DNA from: Pleurocapsa minor GSE-CHR-MK 17-07R
Lineage (GTDB): Bacteria; Chloroflexota; Anaerolineae; Aggregatilineales; Phototrophicaceae
NCBI GenBank assembly: GCA_019359125.1
Contig: JAHHHY010000007.1
Coordinates: 23,355-87,354 of the forward strand
DNA length: 64,000 bases
Reading direction: 5' to 3'
Shown here one piece after another: positions 9,806-18,319 of this stretch. The notes under the pieces were generated by a model that was given only the letters and a program-made list of their open reading frames with translations, did not search any database and was not told the origin of the DNA. The position numbers and the translations under genes were made by a program. Each line of letters starts with the position of its first letter. Within the stretch, counting starts at the first letter, position 1.

Positions 9806-9846
9806 GCGGGGGCACACTTTACGGTGCGCCCCCGCTTCTTTTTTTG
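9806..9846 (+). terminator. Intrinsic terminator-like hairpin after SBP gene, before permease genes
   Basis: GCGGGGGC / GCCCCCGC stem (plus CAC/GTG) followed by TTCTTTTTTTG. Confidence 0.75.
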
Positions 9847-9937
9847 CAGGGTCACCTGCAATGCGACATGATGAGGACGGTTCGTGCGCCAGCCGGCCGT
9901 TTTTCAAAAATAATTGTTCTTTGGGGGATCGTTTTCT

Positions 9938-11488
9938 ATGTCCGTGAATAGTCAGTCCCGTCCTGCCGATCAAGGGCTGAACGCGCTGGGGATTCCTCTG
10001 GTCGCGGCCCTGTTTGTGATCGCTGGCGCGGCAGCCTTCGCGCTGTTCGCCAGTAACATCACCGCCACCCTGTCGGCGGCATTGCCCGATGATCCGGGTG
10101 GCCAGACCCTGCTGAATTTCCTGTATACCTACGGCATCATTGTGCCGCTGCTGCTGGTTGGCATCGGCGCGTATATGCTGCTGCTGGGCGTGCGTCTGTT
10201 TCGCGCAGACCACAGGTCAGCGACCTGGGCCCGGCAGATTCTGCTGTGGCTGGCCATCGCCAGCGTCGTCTTCATCTTCCAGGGGCTGACCAGCGCACCC
10301 GTGCTGGGCCCGGCGCCCACCATGGACGAACGCATGCGCACTGTGCTGCCGCTGGCGGCCGTGCTGGTGGTCGCTGGCGCTGCCTGGTATTGGCTGGGCA
10401 AAAATGAGCATCTGTACACCGGCCAGGAGACACTGGAGCAGGCCAGTTCCCGCAGCGCGTGGAACCTGCTGCTGCCCACGATCGTCATCCTCATCATCGT
10501 GGCCATGCGCCCGCTGGAAAAGACCTTCATCGCCAGCCTGACGGACGATACCTTCGCCGCCGGCGCCGATGAAACCGTCAATTTCGTTGGCCTGGAAAAT
10601 TACAGCCGCCTGCTGGGCTTCCGCTTCGACAGCCTGCCGTGCGTGCGCGATGAAGCATCGGGCGCGTGTGCGGTGGATGCTTCAGGCGCGATTCAGTTTG
10701 CCCGCCCGCGTGACGTGCTGGACGAAAGCTATGCCGACCTGCGCTTCCGCGAGGTCAGCGGCGTGAATATCGGCGAGAACCGCCTCATCTTCAGCGGGCG
10801 CGACCGCGACTTCTGGGACAGCGTGACCAACACCATCACCTTCTCGATTGTCTCGGTGGTGCTGGAGCTGATCCTCGGCCTGTTCATCGCGCTCGTCATC
10901 AATTCGAAATTCCGCGGACGCGGCCTGCTGCGCACCGCCATGCTCATCCCGTGGGCGATTCCCACGGTGGTCTCTGCACGCCTGTGGGACCTGATGCTGC
11001 GCGACAGCTCATCGGGCATCATCAATGCCTTCCTGCTGTCGACCGGCATCGTCGATGCGCCGCAGGCGTGGCTGGCCAATCAGAGCCTGCAAATTCCGGC
11101 GATGATCGCCATCGACGTGTGGAAGACGACGCCCTTCATGGCGCTCATCCTGCTGGCCGGTTTGCAGGTCATCTCGGCCGAGATTTACGAGGCCGCCAAT
11201 GTAGACGGCGCGAACGGCATCCGCCAGTTCTTCAGCATCACGCTGCCGCTGCTGCGCCCCGCCATCACCATCGCGCTGGTCTTCCGCACGCTGGACGCTG
11301 TGCGCGTGTTCGACCTGTTCCAGGTCCTGTTAGGCAGAGGCCGGCTTAGTATGGCCACCTATAACTACGACACGCTCATCAACGCGCAAGACCTGGGGTA
11401 TGCCAGCGCCATCGGCGTGGTCATCTTTGCGCTGATCCTGGTATTTACCATCCTGTATGTCCGTATCCTGGGAGTGAAGGCCGAATGA
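9938..11488 (+). CDS. Carbohydrate ABC transporter permease (MalF/UgpA-like) with N-terminal extra TMs
   Basis: EAANVDGANGIRQFFSITLPLLRPAI motif; ATG at 9938 after GGGGGA (ORF track start 9914 is an upstream TTG). Confidence 0.88.
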   Translation: MSVNSQSRPADQGLNALGIPLVAALFVIAGAAAFALFASNITATLSAALPDDPGGQTLLNFLYTYGIIVPLLLVGIGAYMLLLGVRLFRADHRSATWARQILLWLAIASVVFIFQGLTSAPVLGPAPTMDERMRTVLPLAAVLVVAGAAWYWLGKNEHLYTGQETLEQASSRSAWNLLLPTIVILIIVAMRPLEKTFIASLTDDTFAAGADETVNFVGLENYSRLLGFRFDSLPCVRDEASGACAVDASGAIQFARPRDVLDESYADLRFREVSGVNIGENRLIFSGRDRDFWDSVTNTITFSIVSVVLELILGLFIALVINSKFRGRGLLRTAMLIPWAIPTVVSARLWDLMLRDSSSGIINAFLLSTGIVDAPQAWLANQSLQIPAMIAIDVWKTTPFMALILLAGLQVISAEIYEAANVDGANGIRQFFSITLPLLRPAITIALVFRTLDAVRVFDLFQVLLGRGRLSMATYNYDTLINAQDLGYASAIGVVIFALILVFTILYVRILGVKAE

Positions 11489-12396
11489 GCGCACAATCGA
11501 CCCTGTCCTCAGTTCAGGCAAACGAGAACGCAGGCGCGAAACAGGTGCTGCAAATTGCGCGGCGCGTGGGCTTCTGGCTGATCGTCATCCTGATTCTGAT
11601 TTACACGCTGTTTCCGTTTTACTGGATGATCGCCACCAGCCTGAAGACTGAAGCCGAGTTCTTCGGGCCGGCCAGCCTCATCCCGCAGACCCCGACGCTG
11701 AATAACTATGTGCAGGTCTTCAGCAATGTGAACGCGCAGGGCAACAACGAATTCCTCGCCGCGATGCTGAACAGCGCGATCGTGTCTGGCACCAGCGTGC
11801 TGCTGTCGCTGGCGATTGGCTCGTTTGCCGCCTACGCGCTCGGCCGTATGCAGTTTCGCGGGCGCATGGTGATGATGTATGCGGTGCTGGCGATGACCAT
11901 GTTCCCGCAGATCAGCATCCTGTCGGGTCTGTTCACGATCGTCAGCGACCTCGGCGTATATGGCTCACTGTCGTCGCTGATCGTCACCTATCCGCTGCTG
12001 ACGCTGCCGTTCACGGTGTGGACGCTGACCAGCTTCTTCCGCGGTCTGCCCGGCGAGCTGGAGCAGGCGGCGCTGGTGGACGGCGCGACCGTATTCCAGA
12101 CGTTCTACCGCATCCTGCTGCCGCTGACCGCGCCTGCGCTGGTCACGACCGGCCTGCTGGCGTTCATCAGCGCGTGGAATGAATACCTGTTCGCACTGAC
12201 CTTCACGGTCATCAACCCGGGTGCGCGCACCGTGCCCGTCGCGATTGCGCTGTTCTCTGGCGGTGTGCAGCGCCAGGATCCGGTGCTTCAGGTGATGGCT
12301 GGCGCGGTGATCGTCACGCTGCCGCTGGTGGTGCTGGTGCTGATTTTCCAGCGCCGCATCGTCGAAGGCCTGACGGCCGGCGCGGTCAAGGGCTAG
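11485..12396 (+). CDS. Carbohydrate ABC transporter permease (MalG-like)
   Basis: EQAALVDGATVFQTFYRILLPLTAPALVTT motif; ATGA overlap with the preceding permease. Confidence 0.9.
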   Translation: MSAQSTLSSVQANENAGAKQVLQIARRVGFWLIVILILIYTLFPFYWMIATSLKTEAEFFGPASLIPQTPTLNNYVQVFSNVNAQGNNEFLAAMLNSAIVSGTSVLLSLAIGSFAAYALGRMQFRGRMVMMYAVLAMTMFPQISILSGLFTIVSDLGVYGSLSSLIVTYPLLTLPFTVWTLTSFFRGLPGELEQAALVDGATVFQTFYRILLPLTAPALVTTGLLAFISAWNEYLFALTFTVINPGARTVPVAIALFSGGVQRQDPVLQVMAGAVIVTLPLVVLVLIFQRRIVEGLTAGAVKG

Positions 12397-12663
12397 GCGG
12401 GAACGGAAGTAAAAGTTAAAAGGTAAAAGGCGAAAGTTAAAAAGCCGACGCGTGCGAAACTGTGTTCCAGCCTCACCCTGCGTCGCTGCGCTCCGCCGTC
12501 CCTCTCCACTGCGTAGCGAGGGACAAAAGGCATACGCCGCTGGCCGAAAATAAGCCCTGAGTCATCCCCTCTTCCACGCAGTGGCTGAGGGGAATGAGGG
12601 GTGAGGCTGGTTCATGCGCCCTGCGGTTTTCATCTTAAGCCGCAGACCGGACGTGCCCCCTGA

Positions 12664-13899
12664 TTACACCAGCCTCATCAGCGCGTCGGCGGCGGCACGC
12701 GGACCACCCAGCGCGGCAAATTCAGCAGCCACGGCGCGGGCATTCTCCGCCACCCACGGGTCAGACAGCAGCGCCTGTGCCCCTTGCAGCAGGCCACCCC
12801 GACGCACGTCGATGGCCGTCAGATTGAAGCCGACTTTGGCCTGCGCCACGCGAACCGCATTCCCGCGCTGGTCGGCGGCGTGCGGCACGACGATCTGCAT
12901 CACACCATGCACGACCGCCGCGTGCGTCGTCCCCATGCCGCCATGATGAATCATTAACTGGCAGCGCGGCAGGACGTGGTCCAGCGGCGCAAAGTTGACC
13001 AGCCGTGCGCCTTTGGGCAGGGCGGCCACCAGTTTTTGTTTTTCCTCTGGCGGGATGGGATTCCAGCCCACGGCGACAATCGGCAGCAGACCGGCACGTG
13101 CCGCGGCCTGCGCCGCCCACGCATAAAAGCCATAGTCCCCGGTGAAGGTGGTGCCCAGCGTGACGAAGGCCAGCGGCGTCTCAGGCGGTATGTCGGCCAG
13201 CCAGCCCGGCGGATCACCCTGGGGCGGTGTGGGCATGCCGCCGACAAACAGCGTGTGGTCGAGCAGATTGGCCGCGTCGGCCAGATACCAGTTGGCGCTG
13301 AAATAGCTGATATGCAGATGCGGACTGAGCACGCTGGGGGTCGCGCCACCGGCGAAATTCTCGCCGCGCAGGTCAAAGGTCTCCAGCAGGCGGCTGATGC
13401 GCGCCTGGCTTTCCCCGGCCAGCGCCCGCTGAATCGGGAACAGCGAGTCTTCGTTCAGCTCGCGCTGGGCCACCCAGCCGCACACGGCCAGCGGCACGCC
13501 CAGCTTTTCAGCGGCCAGCGCGGCGGCCGTCAGAAACGGGTCCGTGACCAGCGCATCCGGCGGACCGATACGCTCGGCCAGCGCCAGCAGCTCGCGCACC
13601 GCGTCTGCCACCAACGATTCCGTCATCCAGGTATCCAGCGCGCGCCGATAGCGCAGCAGCACGGCCTCCTGCGGTGGCATGGTCGTCACATCGGGGACGG
13701 GCGGCGGCGGCCATAACCAGCCCGTCTGCGCCACCGGCTCAAAGCCGATGCCTGTGCTCGCCAGTGGCGCGCGCAGTGCCTCGCCGCTGACCCATGTCAC
13801 GCGGTGGCCAGATGCCTGCAAGGCTTGTGCTGTTTTCAGATAACCGCCCCAGTCTGTATGGCTGAACAGCGGCGCGGATGCAAACCAGTAGTGGCTCAA
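12664..13899 (-). CDS. Glycosyltransferase, UDP-glucuronosyl/macrolide-type (GT1)
   Basis: GT1 C-terminal signature FAPLDHVLPRCQLMIHHGGMGTTHAAVVHGVMQIVVPHAADQRGNAVRV. Confidence 0.88.
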   Translation of the reverse strand: MSHYWFASAPLFSHTDWGGYLKTAQALQASGHRVTWVSGEALRAPLASTGIGFEPVAQTGWLWPPPPVPDVTTMPPQEAVLLRYRRALDTWMTESLVADAVRELLALAERIGPPDALVTDPFLTAAALAAEKLGVPLAVCGWVAQRELNEDSLFPIQRALAGESQARISRLLETFDLRGENFAGGATPSVLSPHLHISYFSANWYLADAANLLDHTLFVGGMPTPPQGDPPGWLADIPPETPLAFVTLGTTFTGDYGFYAWAAQAAARAGLLPIVAVGWNPIPPEEKQKLVAALPKGARLVNFAPLDHVLPRCQLMIHHGGMGTTHAAVVHGVMQIVVPHAADQRGNAVRVAQAKVGFNLTAIDVRRGGLLQGAQALLSDPWVAENARAVAAEFAALGGPRAAADALMRLV

Positions 13900-13972
13900 T
13901 CACATCTTCCCCTGCATAGCGAGGGGTGCACCAGGGCGCGATTGGCACGCGTTGGGGCAACCCTCGATCAGA

Positions 13973-14044
13973 ATAACATAATATAACAACTTGTCACGGC
14001 GTGTTTGAACGATATAATTAATGTATTCTGTTATATTATGTGAT
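13973..14044 (+). promoter_or_regulatory. Promoter (TTGTCA-16-TATAAT) bracketed by 13-bp perfect inverted repeat; candidate autoregulatory operator
   Basis: ACATAATATAACA (13976-13988) and TGTTATATTATGT (14029-14041); -35 at 13991-13996, -10 at 14013-14018. Confidence 0.75.
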
Positions 14045-14053
14045 ATTTATCCC

Positions 14054-14650
14054 ATGAGCGGTATTCCACTGGGCAGGCACAGGAAGATTATACAGGCCGT
14101 GCGCGATCACGGCAGCGTAACCATCGAGCAATTGATGGCGCTGACGGGCGTCTCGCACATGACGATTCATCGCGACCTGCATGCGCTGGCGGCGCAGGGC
14201 CTGCTGCGCAAGACGCACGGCGGCGCGACCAGTCTCATCGAAGTTTTGCCAGGCGATGCGTCCCCTGGCGCAGAGTCTTCGGCGTGCGCGATGTGCGGGC
14301 AGGCTATTTCCCCGCGTGTCGGCTTCACCGTGCGCCTGACGTCCGGCCAGAGCATCGCTACCTGCTGCGCGCACTGCGGATTGTCGGGGATGCAGCACAC
14401 GCCTATGGACGATGTGCGCGCCATCCTCACGCGGGACTTTCTGTATCAGCAGACGCTGGATGCGCGTGATGCCTGGTTCGTCATCGACTCGCAGGTCGCG
14501 CTGTGCTGTCGGCCTGGCGTGCTGTGTTTCGCCACACGCGACGACGCGACGCGCTTTCAGGCCGGTTTCGGCGGCAGCGTGCATGCCTTCGCCGATGCGA
14601 TGCGCCGGCTGACAACGGGTCATGCGCGGCGTCATGCCCATTCTGGTTGA
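14054..14650 (+). CDS. DeoR-type HTH regulator fused to TRASH/NosL-like Cys-rich putative metal-sensing domain
   Basis: HTH 'VTIEQLMALTGVSHMTIHRDLHALAAQGLLRKTHGGA'; 'CAMC-X22-CCAHC' and a NosL-like C-terminus 'AWFVIDSQVALCCRPGVLCFATRDDATRFQAGFGGSVHAFADAM'; 14021 ATG rejected because it precedes the predicted TSS. Confidence 0.75.
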   Translation: MSGIPLGRHRKIIQAVRDHGSVTIEQLMALTGVSHMTIHRDLHALAAQGLLRKTHGGATSLIEVLPGDASPGAESSACAMCGQAISPRVGFTVRLTSGQSIATCCAHCGLSGMQHTPMDDVRAILTRDFLYQQTLDARDAWFVIDSQVALCCRPGVLCFATRDDATRFQAGFGGSVHAFADAMRRLTTGHARRHAHSG

Positions 14651-14722
14651 GCGGGCCCCATCCTTTTCACAGCATCACACCATTCGATCGTCATGTTTCA
14701 TTCATCTACAGGGAGCATCATC

Positions 14723-15280
14723 TTGAAAAAGCTGTTCGGACTGCTGGGATTGGCATTGACCGCTGGCGCGCTGATGATCGGGCCGGTGCTGGCGCATGAA
14801 GGTCGTGAAGTCGGGGACTATGAAATTAATTTTGGGTGGCGCAACGAACCGGCGTTCGCCGGACAATTGAACGGGCCTGAAGTGTATATCGGCCTGCACC
14901 ACGGCGATGAGGTCTCTGACCCACAGGCTGTGCTGGAAGCCCTGGAAATTACCTTGCAGGCAGAGATTACCTTTGGGCCGGAGACTGTGACCGTGCCGCT
15001 GGAACCTGCCTATCCGTACTATGCCGATGGGTCGCTTAACCTGGTGGCCGATATCATCCCCACGCTGCCCGGCGACTATGTATTCCGCATCTTCGGCACG
15101 ATCGGTGATGCAGAGGTGGATGAGACCTTTGACAGCGCGGATGGCGAATTCTCGTCGGTCGAGCCGACCAGCGACATTCTGTTCCCGGCGGCTGGTGCGG
15201 CAGACCTGGACGCCCTGCTGGCGCGCATCGCCGAGCTGGAAGCGCGTCTGTCAGCATTGGAAGCTGCATCCGGTTCGTAG
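14723..15280 (+). CDS. Secreted protein of unknown function in copper locus
   Basis: TTG start 8 nt after GGGAG, signal peptide MKKLFGLLGLALTAGALMIGPVLAHEG; C-terminal coiled-coil heptads. Confidence 0.7.
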   Translation: MKKLFGLLGLALTAGALMIGPVLAHEGREVGDYEINFGWRNEPAFAGQLNGPEVYIGLHHGDEVSDPQAVLEALEITLQAEITFGPETVTVPLEPAYPYYADGSLNLVADIIPTLPGDYVFRIFGTIGDAEVDETFDSADGEFSSVEPTSDILFPAAGAADLDALLARIAELEARLSALEAASGS

Positions 15281-15331
15281 TTTTCAGGAGTACACGCCCA
15301 GGGGAGGCTGACGGCCTTCCCTGGCACACCC

Positions 15332-17617
15332 ATGTCCCCAGCCACACGCCCCACCTTCATCCTGATCGCTGCTGCCCTGCTGTGGCTGTTATTCCTCCCG
15401 CCTCAGGCCGCCCATGCCCATGCCAATCTCGCCGAGTCCCAGCCCGCGCCGAATACGCGGCTGGAGGCCGCGCCCGCTGACATCCGCCTGCGCTTCACCG
15501 AGCCGCTGGAACCGGCCTTCAGCCGCATCACGCTGCGCGACAGCGCCGGACAGACCGTCGACGTGCCAGCCGCCGCCCTGGATCCAGCCGACCCGTATGT
15601 GCTCGTCAGCGGAGCGATTCCGGCGCTGGATGCAGGCGTGTACACCGTGGTGTGGAGCGTGGTCTCGGCGGCGGACGGGCATTATACGCGTGGCAGCTAT
15701 GGCTTCTCGGTCGGCACGGAAATGGACGTCGCCACATCCCTTAGCCCGACGCCAACCCCAATCCCCCTCGCAGACACGCTCGTTCGCGGGCTGAATCTGG
15801 CCGGGCTGACGCTGCTGCTGGGTGTGCTGGCGTTTCGCGTATGGGTGGCCAAACCAATATCGGGTGATCGCCCTGTCATCGAACATCGCCTCATCCGTCT
15901 GCATCGGGGCGCGTGGCTGCTGGCGGGCGTCGGCCTGATGGGCATGCTGCTGCTTCAGCTTCGCCTGATCGCCGGGGATGATGCCACGCTGGGGGCCCAG
16001 CTTGCCCTGCTGCCGGGCACGCTGACCGGCACCCGTTTCGGTGGGCTTTTTCTCGCCCGTGCCGCCTTGTGGCTGGCGCTGGCCGCGCTGATCTGGTGGG
16101 GCCTGACAAGCTGGCGCGCACGGCTTGCGCTCGTGCTCACCGCTGGCATGCTGCTCACACAAAGCCTGTTCAGCCATGCCAGCGCCGCGCCGGATGCCGC
16201 TGCGGTCGCCGCCGACTGGCTGCATTTGCTGGCAGCAGGGACATGGCTGGGCGGACTGGTCGCGTTTATCGTGGTGCTGGGCGTGCCCCTGCCCGACAGC
16301 ACACGGATCGCGAGCGCCCTGACGGCGCGCTTTTCCAACCTGGCGCGTGCGAGTGTGCTGCTGCTGGCCATCAGCGGGGCGTACAGCGCATGGCTGCATG
16401 TGGGCAGTCTCGACGCGCTGACCGGGACGCAGTATGGCCTCAGCCTGCTGGTCAAGCTGGCGCTGTTTGTGCCGTTATTGGGCATCGCCGCGGTCAATCT
16501 GCTGCTGACGGCGCGCGCGCTTCGCCGGGGCGAGGACGTCTGGGTGGGGCGGCTGCGCGGGCTGATCGGCGTTGAGCTGGCGCTGCTGGCGGGCACGCTG
16601 CTGGCCGTCGGCGCGATGACCAGCCTTCAGCCTGCCCGTGCCGAGCTGTCCGCGCTGCGGACGCAGATGGTCGCCGCCGAGCCAGCCCCGTATTTTGAGA
16701 TGCAGGTGGCGCCCGATGGCGTGATGGCGCATCTGGAAGTCGAGCCGGGCTGGGCGGGCGAAAACGAGTTCATCGTCACGCTGTTCGATGAGCGCGGCGC
16801 TGCCGTGGAAGATGCCTCGCTGCTGCGCCTGCGTTTTGAGAATCCGGGGCAGGGCATCAGCGAGAGTAACCTGCGGCTGGAGCCGGTCGACCGCGGGACA
16901 TATCGCGCTTCCGGGGCCAACCTCAGCGCGTCGGGCGACTGGCAGGTGCGCATGACCGTGCGCCGTCCCGGAGCCTTTGACACAGTGCTGGACTTTTCGC
17001 CAACGGTGACGACTCAGCCGCTGCCCCGGCTGGTGCAGCCTGATGATGCGCCCGACGCAGCCGGCCGATTTGCTACCGCCGCGCTGGCTGGCCTGGCGCT
17101 GGCTGGCGCAGGTGGCGGACTGATAGCGCCCGCGCTGATGCGCCGTCCCATGGGTGGATTCAGGCTGACTGCGGGTGGCCTGGCGCTGTTTACCGGCCTG
17201 CTGTTCATCGTCACGGCGGCCGGGCTGTGGTCCCCTGCGCCAGCGGCTGGCGTCACGGCTGAGTCGGGGTGGGCACTGCCTGCGCGGGCCGGGGCCAATT
17301 CCAGCGTGTACGTCGTTGTCCGCAATGCGGACACGGCGGATCGCGTCCTGACAAACGCATCGTCTGAGGCTGCTGCACGAGTCAGCCTGCACAGCACCAG
17401 CATGTCCGCCGATGGTGTGGCCGCGATGATGCAGGTGAATGAGATACGCATCCCGGCCGGGGAAGCTTTCGCGTTTGCGCCGGGCGAGTCGCATCTGATG
17501 CTGGAGCAGGTGGCGCGCCAGCTCAGCCCAGGGGATGAAATCGTGCTGACGCTGTCGTTTGATGATGGCACGCAGGCGACGGTGCCAGTGCTGATTACGC
17601 TGGAGCCGCCGTTTTAG
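15332..17617 (+). CDS. CopC-CopD-PCuAC fusion protein (copper resistance/transport)
   Basis: N-terminal CopC (HAHANLAESQPAPNTRLEAAPADIRLRFTEPLEP), multi-TM CopD, C-terminal PCuAC motif (VSLHSTSM...MMQVNEIRIPAGEAFAFAPGESHLML). Confidence 0.88.
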   Translation: MSPATRPTFILIAAALLWLLFLPPQAAHAHANLAESQPAPNTRLEAAPADIRLRFTEPLEPAFSRITLRDSAGQTVDVPAAALDPADPYVLVSGAIPALDAGVYTVVWSVVSAADGHYTRGSYGFSVGTEMDVATSLSPTPTPIPLADTLVRGLNLAGLTLLLGVLAFRVWVAKPISGDRPVIEHRLIRLHRGAWLLAGVGLMGMLLLQLRLIAGDDATLGAQLALLPGTLTGTRFGGLFLARAALWLALAALIWWGLTSWRARLALVLTAGMLLTQSLFSHASAAPDAAAVAADWLHLLAAGTWLGGLVAFIVVLGVPLPDSTRIASALTARFSNLARASVLLLAISGAYSAWLHVGSLDALTGTQYGLSLLVKLALFVPLLGIAAVNLLLTARALRRGEDVWVGRLRGLIGVELALLAGTLLAVGAMTSLQPARAELSALRTQMVAAEPAPYFEMQVAPDGVMAHLEVEPGWAGENEFIVTLFDERGAAVEDASLLRLRFENPGQGISESNLRLEPVDRGTYRASGANLSASGDWQVRMTVRRPGAFDTVLDFSPTVTTQPLPRLVQPDDAPDAAGRFATAALAGLALAGAGGGLIAPALMRRPMGGFRLTAGGLALFTGLLFIVTAAGLWSPAPAAGVTAESGWALPARAGANSSVYVVVRNADTADRVLTNASSEAAARVSLHSTSMSADGVAAMMQVNEIRIPAGEAFAFAPGESHLMLEQVARQLSPGDEIVLTLSFDDGTQATVPVLITLEPPF

Positions 17618-18042
17618 CCGCGCACGGATTCGCGGTACAGCCCCAGGTCATGCCGCGATACCTGGGTGATGGCAGCGGGCATGGCGTCCAGCGAAAACCA
17701 GCCAATCGCGGCGCACTTTTCCGGTTCCAGGATAACAGGCGCTCCTTCGACAATGCGGCAGACATACGAGGGCGATACCCAGTGCTGGCCTTCCTCCGGC
17801 AGGATGTGGTCGGTCACGGTCAGTAACGCGCCAACTTCGATGGTGACGCCAAATTCCTCGCGCATTTCGCGCACGAGCGCGTCGCGCAGCGTCTCGCCAA
17901 ATTCCACGGAGCCGCCCGGAAACTCCCACAGGCCGCGCTCGTTGCGCGCTTTCGGCCCGCGCTGCGCCATGAACACGCAGCCGTCCTCGCGCACGATAAT
18001 CGCGCCCACGCCCACCCCGATGTAATCCACGCCTCTACGCAT
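17614..18042 (-). CDS. Nudix hydrolase
   Basis: Nudix box GGSVEFGETLRDALVREMREEFGV. Confidence 0.92.
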   Translation of the reverse strand: MRRGVDYIGVGVGAIIVREDGCVFMAQRGPKARNERGLWEFPGGSVEFGETLRDALVREMREEFGVTIEVGALLTVTDHILPEEGQHWVSPSYVCRIVEGAPVILEPEKCAAIGWFSLDAMPAAITQVSRHDLGLYRESVRG

Positions 18043-18319
18043 ACGTCTCGCTCCTGTATCATTGCGCTGCGAGCGGGATTATAGCCGCAGTCTGACCTGA
18101 AAACCGACCAAGCTGACGCCTGACCACTGCCCGCTAAGATCGCCCAACACGCCTATATGATTCTTTCGAAAGCATGATAGTCTTAGCAGCATGGGCCGTG
18201 GGACCAGCATCGCCTTGATGCCCTCCCGCTGCCTGCCAATAGCACTATTTCTCCCGCGGCGCTGTCTTTCCCGCCCTTATTATCGCGGTGTCACAGGGCC
18301 TACTTCTGGAGCTGTCCTC

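Noticed and set aside
14021-14053. Upstream ATG of the DeoR/NosL regulator
   Set aside because: Located at or before the predicted TSS (about 14025) of the TTGTCA/TATAAT promoter; ATG 14054 preferred.
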